Shown: in pieces, positions 1 to 10,764 of the stretch
Layout: every line of letters begins with the position of its first letter
Position numbering within the stretch: position 1 is the first letter of the stretch
Assembly: GCA_037833965.1 (NCBI GenBank)
Contig: AP031357.1
Location: 22,216,001 to 22,280,000 of the forward strand
Direction: 5' to 3'
DNA: 64,000 nt
Source of the DNA: Marchantia polymorpha subsp. ruderalis
Taxonomy: Eukaryota > Streptophyta > Marchantiopsida > Marchantiales > Marchantiaceae
Notes under the pieces: generated by a model
Database searches by the model: none
What the model was told of the DNA's origin: nothing
The model's input: the letters and a program-made list of their open reading frames with translations, nothing else
Position numbers and translations under genes: made by a program

Positions 1-1837
1 GTCGCAAGTCGGACTTGCTGGATGTCTTCTCCTTCCCTTTTCTCGTCCGGTCGTCGGTTCTCCGTTCGTGCTTGCGAGTGTCACGCTCTTGCTCCTTCGA
101 TTTCTTGGAACTACGAGTTTCGACCCGTGCGCACATAACCTCTTCAGCCGGCCATTCTTCGTCTTCGCCATCCCCGTCTGAACCTACTTCGACCTGGTTA
201 ACTTGCACGTCCTCCTTGGCAGGAGTGTTCACAAATCGTACCACTGGCCGAGGGACTGGTGGCTGATCACACTCTGGCGCAGTATGCCCGACCTTCTTGC
301 AATTACTACATGTCGGAGCATAATCGTTTCGCCTTTTTGGATGGGGACACTGCGGTGAGAAGTGCCCAACTTCCCCGCAATTATAACAAGCTCGCGGTGG
401 CGGTGGGTCAAACGTCCCTGGAGGTGCTCTCCGCCTCACAGGTACCGTAGTGGCCCGATCCACCGGAATATATCGTGGGACTTGCATTGCTGAAACTGCA
501 GGAGGGGTAGGAACCGACTGGACGGCGTAGGCTGTCTCTTCGCTAGCCTCTCCATAGTACTGAGGGTGCTCTCCATAGTACGGTTGCGCCCACTCTACTG
601 CGTTGACTGGATATGACGGCCGGGTGGTAAGGCACTCGGTGTTTGCATGTCCCACCGCCCCGCACGTAGTACACCATAAGTTCGCGCGCACTCTCCCGGG
701 TGATTTTCTGCGATCATGCCCGCCTACCACTTGAACCTTGAGATCGGCGAAGTCCTTCACCAGGGTCTCCATCTTCGAAGCTATGTCTCCCGGCGCTCTG
801 TCCGTAGTCACTCGTCGGATGCCCTTTTTCTTCGCTGACCCATGCTTCTTCCTCTTCTTCTCCTCCTCCGACGATGAGGTTTCCTCTTCTTCGGATGAGG
901 AACGGTTCTCGTCCGAAGACGATTCCTCCGATGACGGAGTTGTACCTCTACGTCGTCTTCGCCCTCCCTTCGGTTTTCGCTCCTTCGACTCCCGTCTCTC
1001 TCTCCCTCTTCGGTTGAGAGTGGAAGTCTCGAAGGCTTCTGCCGATGCAATCACATCCTCAATAGTGTCGCACTTGCTGCGTCGGCAAAAAGTCTCCATC
1101 TCCCGAGTTAAACCGGTCACGTACCAATCCACAGCTTGTTGTACCGAGAAAGGGGACCCTGGTCCTGTTTTCGGTATTCTGTCGAGGAGGTCCAGAAATC
1201 TCTCAGTGTAGTCACGCAGACTCTCCTTCTTCTCTCGCTGCAAATTACGTAACTTTGTCAAAACCCGGCTGTCGTAGCCGAGCTCGCGAAAGCGGCGAAG
1301 GAACTTCTCCTTCAGCTGGGCCCATGTTGTCAACCCAGTCGGATCGATGCTCTCGTGATTATACCAACTCCTCGCTTTCTTCCGCAGAAGGCTTGGAAAG
1401 ATCCTTAGTCGGTCGTCGTCTGCGATCTCGCGATTGGCAATAGACACCGACTCGAATAACTTGATGTATGAATCTGCATCGTCGTCATCCCCACTCCCTT
1501 TGTACTTCGGGTAGGAATGTTTAGTAATCGGCTGAGGTAGCCGCACATTGGCTTGTCCGTCCGCCATCGGTGTGTCTGTCGACGGTTCTCGGGCGGTCGG
1601 TTCTACTTCACTAGGCGGGTCCGTGCAAGGAATATCTAGTAGAACTGTAAGCACCAAGTTTGGTTCCGAGTCGTCGGGGGTAGGTTCCCCAAGGATGTCG
1701 GCCGAACTAGGCTTAGGTACTCTTTTTGGTGTTTTCTTGTTTTGACGCCGTGTCTCTTCCACGGCCTTTTCTGAATCTCGTCGGAACTTGCGGACAGCTC
1801 TAGCACTTAGGTTGCTCCCGCCAGCCCCAGTCGACAT
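1..1837 (-). CDS. gag: Gag polyprotein of E1 (partial, 3' end outside window)
   Basis: The frame is open from the ATG at 1837-1835 to base 1, at least 612 codons. An in-frame TGA lies directly upstream of that ATG, which fixes the start. Around residues 115-290 there is a Retrotrans_gag-like capsid region (motifs such as LFESVSIANREI, KARSWYN and LKEKFLRRFRELGY). A Ser/Glu-rich acidic stretch follows (about 850-930). Three CCHC zinc knuckles come next: CTTCGAVGHANTEC (about 630-671), CYNCGEVGHFSPQC (about 347-389) and CSNCKKVGHTAPEC (about 269-311). Gag packages genomic RNA into virus-like particles in the cytoplasm, and the knuckles bind RNA. Three knuckles is more than the usual one. No stop or frameshift is visible. 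Protease should follow to the left, in frame or by shift. Confidence 0.9.
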   Translation of the reverse strand, partial: MSTGAGGSNLSARAVRKFRRDSEKAVEETRRQNKKTPKRVPKPSSADILGEPTPDDSEPNLVLTVLLDIPCTDPPSEVEPTAREPSTDTPMADGQANVRLPQPITKHSYPKYKGSGDDDDADSYIKLFESVSIANREIADDDRLRIFPSLLRKKARSWYNHESIDPTGLTTWAQLKEKFLRRFRELGYDSRVLTKLRNLQREKKESLRDYTERFLDLLDRIPKTGPGSPFSVQQAVDWYVTGLTREMETFCRRSKCDTIEDVIASAEAFETSTLNRRGRERRESKERKPKGGRRRRRGTTPSSEESSSDENRSSSEEEETSSSEEEKKRKKHGSAKKKGIRRVTTDRAPGDIASKMETLVKDFADLKVQVVGGHDRRKSPGRVRANLWCTTCGAVGHANTECLTTRPSYPVNAVEWAQPYYGEHPQYYGEASEETAYAVQSVPTPPAVSAMQVPRYIPVDRATTVPVRRRAPPGTFDPPPPRACYNCGEVGHFSPQCPHPKRRNDYAPTCSNCKKVGHTAPECDQPPVPRPVVRFVNTPAKEDVQVNQVEVGSDGDGEDEEWPAEEVMCARVETRSSKKSKEQERDTRKHERRTDDRTRKGKEKTSSKSDLR

Positions 1838-1883
1838 TCACCGAGCATGGCTGCTCGTAAAAACCCCGGTGTTGACGCAACTG

Positions 1884-1901
1884 TCCCCGGCAGCGGCGCC
1901 A
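1884..1901 (-). promoter_or_regulatory. Primer binding site of E1
   Basis: The minus-strand sequence TGGCGCCGCTGCCGGGGA is complementary to the 3' end of plant tRNA-Asp with about one mismatch. This is a primer used by many Athila/Tat-type elements. It lies 22 nt after the last LTR base (1924), a wider gap than the usual 0-5 nt, and 46 nt before the gag ATG. The match to tRNA-Asp is from general knowledge, not from a search. Confidence 0.8.
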
Positions 1902-2884
1902 AAAAGAAGTTGTCGGCTTCTTATGTAATAACCCACTAAAGGCTAAAACTGCAATATAGTGGTAGAAAGGTCGAACCCACAGGGACAGAGGAACACACAG
2001 GGTACAAAGTGTCACGTTTAACAGACTATTGATGAGTTTGAATTCTCAGGCGACTGTCACTCCCAGAAATACTGCAAGTGTCCACTCGGAGCGCACTCGG
2101 AGGTCGCACAGTGCAGCGTAACACACACACACACACACACCTGAAACTACAGAAACACAACCCAGAGATCCGTTAGGACCTCTACTCAAGATTTCAGGGG
2201 GGAAAGTCTCTCGCGAGCTCACTCGGCGAAGCTGCGGGTAGTGACTTCCAACTCCGGCTTTTACAACACTTCCACTAGCTTGCTGCTAGTGTAGGAAACC
2301 CGGTTTGGACTGCCTACTTCGGATCGAAGTCACTCATACGCGGTGAACAACACTCTCAACTCACAAAACGCGCAGAGAACACAGGTCCGCACTGAAGGAC
2401 TCACTGAGAAACATTCCAGTAACACAACAACAGTCTATTGAAGAGTTTGAATTCTCAGGCACTTGTCATTCCCAGAAATACTACAGGGGTTACCCTCAAG
2501 GCACCTGCTGCAGCGTAACCTGAATACAACCAAGGCTTACACGAAGTAGCAAAACTTCACTTTGGCATTCAGGGGAAAAATCCCAAAGGAGTACAATCAG
2601 AAAGAAACACTCGAAGGTGTAGGGGCGAAACTGTTCAAGTATCTAACTAGTCACTGGCTCTGAGCATCGGCAGTCACCCGCAGGTGCAGTTCCGAACTAC
2701 TCAAGTCTCTAACCAATGTACTAGCTCTGAACATTCGGCCGAAGGCCTTCAGCTACAAAATGCGGAACGCTAAGTTGTAACTCCTCGTGCGTGGTGACAG
2801 AACTCAAGGACACAAACACGCAAAGGAAATGGGTTCCTGATCTGCACTTCTGATGGGAAAGAACCCCAGGCAAAACGCCTGGAA

Positions 2885-2894
2885 CTATTTTTTA
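2885..2894 (-). promoter_or_regulatory. Degenerate LTR TATA box of E1
   Basis: Other type-A LTRs carry TATAAAATAG here, about 40 bp after the ORF2 stop; E1 reads TAAAAAATAG. A CCAGGC-aaaac-GCCTGG hairpin in plus-strand view (2866-2882) follows directly. The changed base may weaken transcription from this otherwise intact copy. Confidence 0.55.
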
Positions 2895-2930
2895 CCTTCT
2901 AAGTCCTACCTAACACTACACTGCACTATG

Positions 2931-5900
2931 CTACACGCCTGCACGGAACCACGCTACACTACACTCCGCGGAACCTGTACTACGTCTCCTGCGCGGCCGA
3001 CTGCCGCGCACTAACTCCCTACCCTGCCACTCTTCCGCTCGACTGCGCAGTCCCAACCGCTGCAACGCCGCGGACACCTCCCCCTCGAGGGCGGACATGG
3101 TATCCTGTGCCTTCGACAGAAAGGCCTCGAGCTTCTTCGCTACCTTCCGCCGACTCCTACTGTCGCCTGACAACAACCCGGCTGCGCGCAATTCAAACTC
3201 ACGCAGTGTGAGTTTCTCCTGCGCCTTCACTTCCCAGTGGGCGTAGCCCTTGAGACAGTGGGCGACTCGCCTCGCCGTCTCCACCTTCGTGCGATCCGCC
3301 TCCTTCCTGCGATCCTCTTTAATCGTCACTAATTGCGATTCGGCTTCAGCACGTTGCGCTCTCAATTCGCCACACTCTGACTGTAACCTGCGGATTAACT
3401 CTTCATCCGCCTGCCGTGCGAGCTGACATTGTTCCAACAACCGCGTCTGTCGCACGAGCTCCTCTGACAAAATCCGATTCTGGGCCTGCTCAGAATCGAG
3501 GGCTTCCTTGACCTTCACCTGCTCCTTGGTGAGCTCGCCCAGTTTCTCATCCTTCATCTTCTCGGAGTGCTTGTAGAATTTCTGATTAAGCTTGTACTGT
3601 CCCCACAAGCACTCATGCTTCTCCTTCAAGTCCCTCAACTCCTGGTCCACTCTAGCTAATAGCTTGCTGGTGTGGACTTTAGTGCGAGTCCGCCTGCGCA
3701 CTAACTCGATGTAAGATCCCGGCTGAAGTGGGTCGGCGTATTTATCGACCTTGCGATCCAAGTACCGCAGCAACGGAATCACCTGCTCAGAGAGCGCCGC
3801 CGCCGGCGCTCCAACAATTTCCTCCTCCTCCTCCTCGGTGTCTTCTGCTCCTGACATTTCTTCCGTGGAGCCTCCGTCGTCATCATCCGAGTGGAGAATT
3901 TCAGTCGCCATTGATTGCGTCGGCGACTGCCCCGAGTGGGGCTGCACGTCCTCGACGTGTGCTGCCTGCGAAGGCACGGCTGCAGCCTCGCTGCTCGTCG
4001 CCAAAATGTCTAAGGCGGAAGGCGAATGTACCCGAGCGGCATCCCCGTCGCTCGCTGGTTGATTGCCTACCGCATTCTCTCTGTCGCCGTCGTCCGTCGC
4101 CGAAGGCGATTGAGCGGAGGGTGGCTGCGCGGGGTTGGATTGCGCATCGCGCATCGAGATTTCATCCCGCGGACAGTCACTCCGCTCCTCCGTCTGCTGC
4201 TCCCTTGATCGGTCCGCGGGGGCTGTGCCTGGCCCGTGCGAAGGCGCATTTGCCGGCGCCTTGTACGCCGCAGGCGTAGCGCCGCGGACATCTATCGCCG
4301 AAGGCGACATGGCCGGGGGCCGCACGCCCGATGTTCCTTGGCCTATAGGCCTTTCCGCCGAAGGCGCATCTATCGGCGGACTTCCCGCCGATGGTGCGGC
4401 CTCCGCACGCTCTCTGCTCGTATCTCCTCGGCTCGAAGGCCCTGGCGCCGAAGGCGCAAATTGCGGCGCGTGGTGCGCCGGAGGGTCTGGCCCCGAGGGC
4501 CGGTGTCTCGTAGGCGGTTCTTCCGCCGGCTCCTTCCCCTTCCTACGTTGGAACGGGGGTGATTCTTGCCTGTGCACAGGCGGCACGTGTGGAGGTGTCC
4601 TGTGCACAGGCGACCTGTGCACAGGTGAGCGCCTGTGCATAGGCGGACTGCTCCTTCCCACGCGTAAGCGTAGATCCACGTCCACTTGTGTTCGCCGATC
4701 CGCGGAGGCTCGTCCGTCCGCGGAGGTTCGCCTGTGCGCAAACGGAACATCTGTCCGCATCGCACGTGGTAACTCCGGAGGCCCTTGGCCCGTAGGCGGC
4801 CTCTCTCCCGACGAGGTTGCAGCGTGGCCCGTTGCTCCTGCGGTCGTCCGCGCTTCTTCTCGCCTCTCTGGCGACGCACTTCCTATCTCCGTTGCAATTG
4901 TCGCCGTGTCTGCACTGTCAGCTGGTAACACCAGTCTGCGTGCCTTCTGCTACGGCCGGCTGTATGGCTCGCACAGCGGCCGCGGTCGAATGGGAGCAGA
5001 GGGTTCTTGATGTTGCTCCTCTTCAGACTCTTCCCTCCATCGCCGCTTCCGCGGCACTCGCGCTGCAGGGGTGTGTCTCCCTTCGTCCCTCCGTCTTGAT
5101 GGGGTAGAAGTCGGTGACTCCTCTGCATCAGTATCAACCTCGTTCTCCCGCACATACTTCCCGGGATGATCGATGGACAATGGCGGAAAATGTTCAAGCT
5201 CTGCCGCTGTCAAACAATTCCGCTGTCGATAAAAATTGATGAGGAAAGGAGAAAGATGGTTTAGAGTTCCCCCCTTCTCCTCAAACGCGTGCTGTCGCAT
5301 CACCCTGTGCAGGATGCTCGCCCAGTGAATTGGAGTCCCCTCGATGACGCACTCCACAAAAGAGACCTGCCACAATGTGATGTAGCAGGCGCGGTGCGGC
5401 TGCAGTAATTGCATCAGCGCCGCGGACAAAGTCCGGCGAAATCGATCCTTGTAATCACGGGTCCTGTACCCATTCTTGGTTGACCTCCCGGTCTTGAACA
5501 GCTCCACAAATTGCGCCTCTTCTTGCTTGGTCACCTTGATGCTCTCACTGTCGAAAAGGAGATGCCCTGGCATGCCAGCACATCTTCCCAACGCCTGCGC
5601 CCAATCTTGGACTGTCCACCGGTCAACATGCGGACGCAATCCGCGCGAGGGTGGTCCCTGTGGCTCTAGCCACTCGCGCACCATATTCGCGCAGATGTAA
5701 TTCCATCCCCATAGCAAGAAATCGAGCTTTCTTGCTATTAAGCGCTCTTCAAAAGCGCGCAGCCCGTTCTGCGGCAGGCGAAGTGGCACCATCCGCAATC
5801 TGCTCGGTCTCGTCATTGCGTTCCTGGGGTTCGCTCGCCCGCTCATTCTACTTCCGCACTGTCCGCGTTTCTTTCTCTCTCGGCAAACTCTAATCGCTCT

Positions 5901-6068
5901 CAATTCCAAATCACGCGCACTCACTTCTCCCTCAATCAACAAGAAATCTCCTGTGTGACGACGTCGAGAATGGTCCGCAGCCAGCAGATGGATGCGCGCA
6001 GCGCGCACAAGAGATTGGAATCGCGAATTCAAGAATGGGACGTTCTCCGCCGCCCGGTCGAAGGTCAT
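2931..6068 (-). pseudogene. ORF2 of E1 LTR, one nonsense codon
   Basis: This is the U3-encoded ORF2, starting at the ATG at 6068 (MTFDRAAENV) and ending at 2931. It matches the intact 1,045-codon copy at 43653-46790 over its whole length in one frame, except that a Lys codon after YSRP has become TAG at 4952-4950. The N-terminal 372 codons hold the conserved globular domain. The 666-codon remainder holds the Pro-rich middle with VHR repeats, the acidic patch, the EQVIPLLRYLDRK motif and the coiled coil. Function unknown; no signal peptide, membrane segment or known enzyme motif is visible. Confidence 0.75.
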
Positions 6069-7314
6069 GGTCGGCTCTTGGTCGTGAAGAACGTCTCACT
6101 TGATGGCCGCGCCGGCTGTACGCTGGAACGGTCTTCGCTCTCACGCGCGGCTTCACGCTCCGCCGTCGTCGATTAAACTCTCACGCTCGAATTGGCGGAT
6201 TTGAACTCCGCGAGCGTGTCACCCTGTGGACATGGGGGCGTAGCGCCGAAGGCGAGTTTTCCGCCTTGCGCGGTACACTTGTTCGTACCGCCCCTCGGCC
6301 AATCTCCTTCTGCCTTGACGCGTGTGTCCGCATGTCGGACAAAAATTCAACTCCTGCCTGTGCGCAGGCAGGAGCCTCGGCGGATTCTCCGCCGGCGCGG
6401 AACTTGAACATCATCCTGTGCACAGGCGTTCGCCTGTGCGCAGGCGAATTCCGTCCGCGGCGCTGCGCTGGCGCAGAAGGCGTTGACCGTGGTCAGCCGT
6501 CTCCGTCCAGTCTGTCCGTTCCTTGTCTCTCCGTCGGCGCTTCCGCCGCCGCAACTCCGTCCGTCCAAGAGCGCATCCACCCGTGCCGTCCGCCCGGTCC
6601 GTACCGATTGGATTACTCTGGCGGCTCTTCCGACGTACGCGGCGCTGCGCTGGCGCGGAAGGCGCCGTACACTTTCTACCTCACAAGGCGCATTTCTAGG
6701 GCCCAAGGCGGATTTCCCGCCGACGCCGAAGTGCCTGTGCACAGGCGAACGCCTGTGCGTAGGCGGACTTCGCGCCTTCCCTAACCCTACTTCGCCTGTG
6801 CACAGGCGAATGCCTTCGTCCGCGCATAGGACAAAACTTGAATCCCCCTTCCGCGTAGGCGGAATTCGCGCCGGTGGCGAACTCCTTCCGCCGTAGGCGA
6901 CCGCCTCCGTTTCTTCCAGTAGCGATAACTCCCTAAGTCCTCGTCCGTTCCAAGCGTTCTTGGGCTCGTTAGAATCAGCGCGTCGAGCTCTTTCCAACGG
7001 GACCCTAACTTGGTCAAGGCGCCCGAGGGTTTAACTAATTACGGGGGTTTCCCTACAGCCGCGGACGCAACCTCCGAAGGCGGGTTTTGCGCCTTGCGCC
7101 GTAGAGATCCTAACTGCGGAGCTCGCAGGGAGGGCGGTGCCTGTCCTTACTGCGGCACCCCAAATCCCAGATTCTACAAGATCCCTCGAGAATCCCCGCG
7201 ATCTTCCGGATTCACTCTGTTTTGATGTACCGAAGGCTATTTACAATGCTGCCAGGGTACAGTTTTTCAAAAATGTTTTAATTTCCTCAAAATTGCCAAA
7301 AGTGGGGTACCACA

Positions 7315-8973
7315 CACGTGCCGCCTGTGCACAGGCAAGAATCACCCCCGTTCCAACGTAGGAAGGGGAAGGAGCCGGCGGAAGAACCGCCTACGAGACA
7401 CCGGCCCTCGGGGCCAGACCCTCCGGCGCACCACGCGCCGCAATTTGCGCCTTCGGCGCCAGGGCCTTCGAGCCGAGGAGATACGAGCAGAGAGCGTGCG
7501 GAGGCCGCACCATCGGCGGGAAGTCCGCCGATAGATGCGCCTTCGGCGGTAGGGCCTATAAGCCAAGGAACATCGGGCGTGCGGCCCCCGGCCATGTCGC
7601 CTTCGGCGATAGATGTCCGCGGCGCTACGCCTGCGGCGGACAAGGCGCCGGCAAATGCGCCTGCGCACGGGCCGGGCACAGCCCCCACGGACCGATCAAG
7701 GGAGCAGCAGACGGAGGAGCGGAGTGACTGTCCGCGAGATGAAATTTCGATGCGCGATGCGCAATCAAACCCCGCGCAGTCACCCTCCGCTCGATCGCCT
7801 TCGGCGACGGACGACGGCGGCAGAGAGGATGCGGTAGACAATCAACAAGCGAGAGACGGGGATGCCGCACGGGTACATTCGCCTTCCGCCTTAGACATTT
7901 TGGCGACGAGCAGCGAGGCTGCAGCCGTGCCTTCGCAGGCAGCACACGTCGATGACGTGCAGCCCCACTCGGGGCAGTCGCCGACGCAATCAATGGCGAC
8001 TGAAATTCTCCACTCGGATGATGACGACGGAGGCTCCACGGAAGAAATGTCAGGAGCAGAAGACACCGAGGAGGAGGAGGAGGAAATTGTTGGAGCGCCG
8101 GCGGCGGCGCTCTCTGAGCAGGTGATTCCGTTGCTGCGGTACTTGGATCGCAAGGTCGATAAATACGCCGACCCACTCCAGCCGGGATCTTACATCGAGT
8201 TAGTGCGCAGGCGGACTCGCACTAAAGTCCACACCAGCAAGCTATTAGCTAGAGTGGACCAGGAGTTGAAGGAATTGAAGGAGAAGCATGCGTGCTTGTG
8301 GGGTCAGTACAAGCTTAATCAGAAATTCTACAAGCACACCGAGAAGATGAAGGATGAGAAACTGGGCGAGCTCACCAAGGAGCAGGTGAAGGTCAAGGAA
8401 GCACTCATTTCTGAGCAGGCCCAGAATCGGATTTTGTCAGAGGAGCTCGTGCGACAGACGCGGTTGTTGGAACAATGTCAGCTCGCACGGCAGGCGGATG
8501 AAGAGTTAATCCGCAGGTTACAGACAGAGTGTGGCGAATTGAGAGCGCAACGTGCTGAAGCCGAATCGCAATTAGTGATAATTGAAGAGGATCGCAGGAA
8601 GGAGGCGGATCGCACGAAGGTGGAGACGGCGAGGCGAGTCGCCCACTGTCTCAAGGGCTACGCCCACTGGGAAGTGAAGGCGCAGGAGAAACTCACACTG
8701 CGTGAGTTTGAATTGCGCGCAGCCGGGTTGTTGTCAGGCGACAGTAGGAGTTGGCGGAAGGTAGCGAAGAAGCTCGATGCCTTTTTGTCGAAGGCACAGG
8801 ATACCATGTCCGCCCTCGAAGGGGAGGTGTCCGCGGCGTTGCAGAGGTTGGGACTGCGCAGTCAAGCGGAAGATTGGCAGGGTAGGGAGTTAGTGCGCGG
8901 CAGTCGGCCGCGCAGGAGACGTAGTACAGGTTCCGCGGAGTGTAGTGTAGCGTGGTTCCGTGCAGGCGTGTAG
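7315..8973 (+). pseudogene. ORF2 C-terminal two-thirds in E2, 5' end lost to E1 insertion
   Basis: The frame is open from the first E2 codon (His-Val-Pro-Pro-Val) to the stop at 8971-8973, about 552 codons, and nearly identical to residues 495-1045 of the intact copy at 43653-46790. It covers the end of the VHR repeat cluster, the Pro/Ser/Ala-rich middle, the acidic patch (SDDDDGG...), EQVIPLLRYLDRK and the coiled coil. E1 split it between His and the preceding Pro codons. No internal stop is visible, so the copy was young when hit. Confidence 0.8.
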
Positions 8974-9009
8974 CGTAGTGCAGTGTAGTGTTAGGTAGGA
9001 CTTAGAAGG

Positions 9010-9038
9010 TATAAAATAGTTCCAGGCGTTTTGCCTGG
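9010..9038 (+). promoter_or_regulatory. TATA box and adjacent hairpin of E2 LTR
   Basis: TATAAAATAG at 9010-9019 is followed at 9022-9038 by CCAGGC-gtttt-GCCTGG, a perfect 6-bp-arm hairpin. All complete LTR tails in the window share this arrangement 30-45 bp after the ORF2 stop. It is the likely core promoter of the element RNA; no start site can be mapped from sequence. Confidence 0.6.
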
Positions 9039-9982
9039 GGTTCTTTTCCATCAGAAGTGCAGATCAGGAACCCATTTCCTTTGCGTGTTTGTGTCCTTGA
9101 GTTCTGTCACCACGCACGAGGAGTTACAACTTAGCGTTCCGCATTTTGTAGCTGAAGGCCTTCGGCCGAATGTTCAGAGCTAGTCCATTGGTTAGAGACT
9201 TGAGTAGTTCGGATCTGCACCTGCGGGTGACTGCCGATGCTCAGAGCCAGTGACTAGTTAGATACTTGAACAGTTTCGCCCCTACACCTTCGAGTGTTTC
9301 TTTCTGATTGTACTCCTTGGGATTTTTCCCCTGAATGCCAAAGTGAAGTTTTGCTACTTCGTGTAAGCCTTGGTTGTAAATTCAGGTTACGCTGCAGCAG
9401 GTGCCTTGAGGGTAACCCCTGTAGTATTTCTGGGAATGACAAGTGCCTGAGAATTCAAACTCTTCAATAGACTGTTGTTGTGTTACTGGAATGTTTCACA
9501 GTGAGTCCTTCAGTGCGGACCTGTGTTCTCTGCGCGTTTTGTGAGTTGAGAGTGTTGTTCACCGCGTCTGAGTGACTTCGATCCGAAGTAGGTAGTCCAA
9601 ACCGGGTTTCCTACACTAGCAGCAAGCTAGTGGAAGCGTTGTAAAAGCCGGAGTTGGAAGTCACTGCCCGCAGCTTTGCCGAGTGTGCTTGAGAGAGACT
9701 TTCCCCCTGAAATCTTGAAGTAGAGGTCCTAACGGATCTCTGGGTTGTGTTTCTGTAGTTTCAGGTGTGTGTGTGTGTGTGTGTTACGCTGCACTGTGCG
9801 ACCTCCGAGTGCGCTCCGAGTGGACACTTGCAGTATTTCTGGGAGTGACAGTTGCCTGAGAATTCAAACTCCTCAATAGTCTGTTAAAACGTGACACTTT
9901 ATACCCTGTGTGTTCCTCTGTCCCTGTGGGTTCGACCTTTCTACCACTATATTGCAGTTTTAGCCTTTAGTGGGTTGTTACA

Positions 9983-10764
9983 AGTAGTTCGGAACTGCAC
10001 CTGCGGGTGACTGCCGATGCTCAGAGCCAGTGACTAGTTAGATACTTGAACAGTTTCGCCCCTACACCTTCGAGTGTTTCTTTCCGATTGTACTCCCTTG
10101 GGATTTTTCCCCTGAATGCCAAAGTGAAGTTTTGCTACTTCGTGTAAGCCTTGGTTGTAAATTCAGGTTACGCTGCAGCAGGTGCCTTGAGGGTAACCCC
10201 TGTAGTATTTCTGGGAATGACAAGTGCCTGAGAATTCAAACTCTTCAATAGACTGTTGTTGTGTTACTGGAATGTTTCACAGTGAGTCCTTCAGTGCGGA
10301 CCTGTGTTCTCTGCGCGTTTTGTGAGTTGAGAGTGTTGTTCACCGCGTAGGAGTGACTTCGATCCGAAGTAGGCAGTCCAAACCGGGTTTCCTACACTAG
10401 CAGCAAGCTAGTGGAAGTGTTGTAAAAGCCGGAGTTGGAAGTCATTGCCCGCAGCTTTGCAGAGTGTACTCTTGAGAGACTTTCCCCCTGAAATCTTGAA
10501 GTAGAGGTCCTAACGGATCTCTGGGTTGTGTTTCTGTAGTTTCAGGTGTGTGTGTGTGTGTGTGTGTTACGCTGCACTGTGCGACCTCCGAGTGCGCTCC
10601 GAGTGGACACTTGCAGTATTTCTGGGAGTGACAGTCGCCTGAGAATTCAAACTCATCAATAGTCTGTTAAACGTGACACTTTGTACCCTGTGTGTTCCTC
10701 TGTCCCTGTGGGTTCGACCTTTCTACCACTATATTGCAATTTTAGCCTTTAGTGGGTTATTACA
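9983..10764 (+). repeat. E3: type-A LTR tail fragment
   Basis: This is the last 0.78 kb of an LTR, from inside U5 to GTGGGTTATTACA at 10764, with a GT microsatellite near 10543-10566. It is a near copy of 9205-9982. Its upstream part was separated by the E2 insertion. Its end abuts reverse-transcriptase coding sequence of E4, so E3 was inserted into the E4 RT. A chance reading frame runs from the tail into the RT. Confidence 0.8.

Larger units (their letters stand above)
1..7314 (-). mobile_element. E1: Athila/Tat-like Ty3/gypsy element, 5' LTR plus gag, runs off the left edge
   Basis: Read on the minus strand, this is a complete 5.39-kb LTR (7314 down to 1924), a 22-nt spacer, a primer binding site (1901-1884) and an open gag frame (1837 down to the window edge). 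Pol and the 3' LTR must lie left of the window. The right edge falls exactly between TGTGGTAC of the LTR and a plus-strand ORF2 codon run, so E1 was inserted into another LTR copy (E2). The expected 5-bp target duplication would start with CACGT at 7315, but its partner is outside the window. E1 looks young: gag is open throughout and its ORF2 carries only one nonsense codon. Confidence 0.85.
1924..7314 (-). repeat. E1 5' LTR, type A, 5,391 bp, complete
   Basis: On the minus strand it starts TGTGGTACCCCAC at 7314 and ends GTGGGTTATTACA at 1924; the ends form an imperfect inverted repeat. In order it holds a U3 spacer of about 1.25 kb packed with short palindromes (7314-6069), ORF2 (6068-2931), a degenerate TATA site (2894-2885), a CCAGGC/GCCTGG hairpin (2882-2866) and a tail of about 0.9 kb with an AC/GT microsatellite near 2122-2140. 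Length and layout match solo LTR Y (5,389 bp), which has perfect target duplications, so these limits are secure. Confidence 0.85.
7315..9982 (+). repeat. E2: type-A LTR, 3' half, cut by E1
   Basis: This LTR starts mid-ORF2 at the E1 insertion edge and runs to TGGGTTGTTACA at 9982. It contains the C-terminal part of ORF2, TATAAAATAG (9010-9019), the hairpin CCAGGC-gtttt-GCCTGG (9022-9038), a GT microsatellite near 9763-9783 and the end of U5. The sequence after 9982 (AGTAG...) is interior LTR sequence of another copy, so E2 was itself inserted into an LTR tail (E3). Its 5' half should lie left of E1, outside the window. Confidence 0.8.

Noticed and set aside
7342..7668. Arg-rich and Ala/Gly-rich long frames opposite or beside ORF2 (also near 4067-5010, 15485-17198, 38878-39940 and 44711-45993)
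   Set aside because: They are out-of-frame or antisense shadows of the GC-rich palindromic Pro-rich region. They change freely between copies, while the ORF2 frame is kept.
8979..9982. A 1-kb LTR starting TGCAGTG and ending TTACA, with ORF2 as an internal gene
   Set aside because: The 1-kb tail recurs and at X even starts abruptly at TGCAGTG, so it first looked like the whole LTR. The perfect target duplications of Y, X, E6 and E8 and the polypurine tracts all place the LTR start at TGTGGTA, upstream of ORF2.
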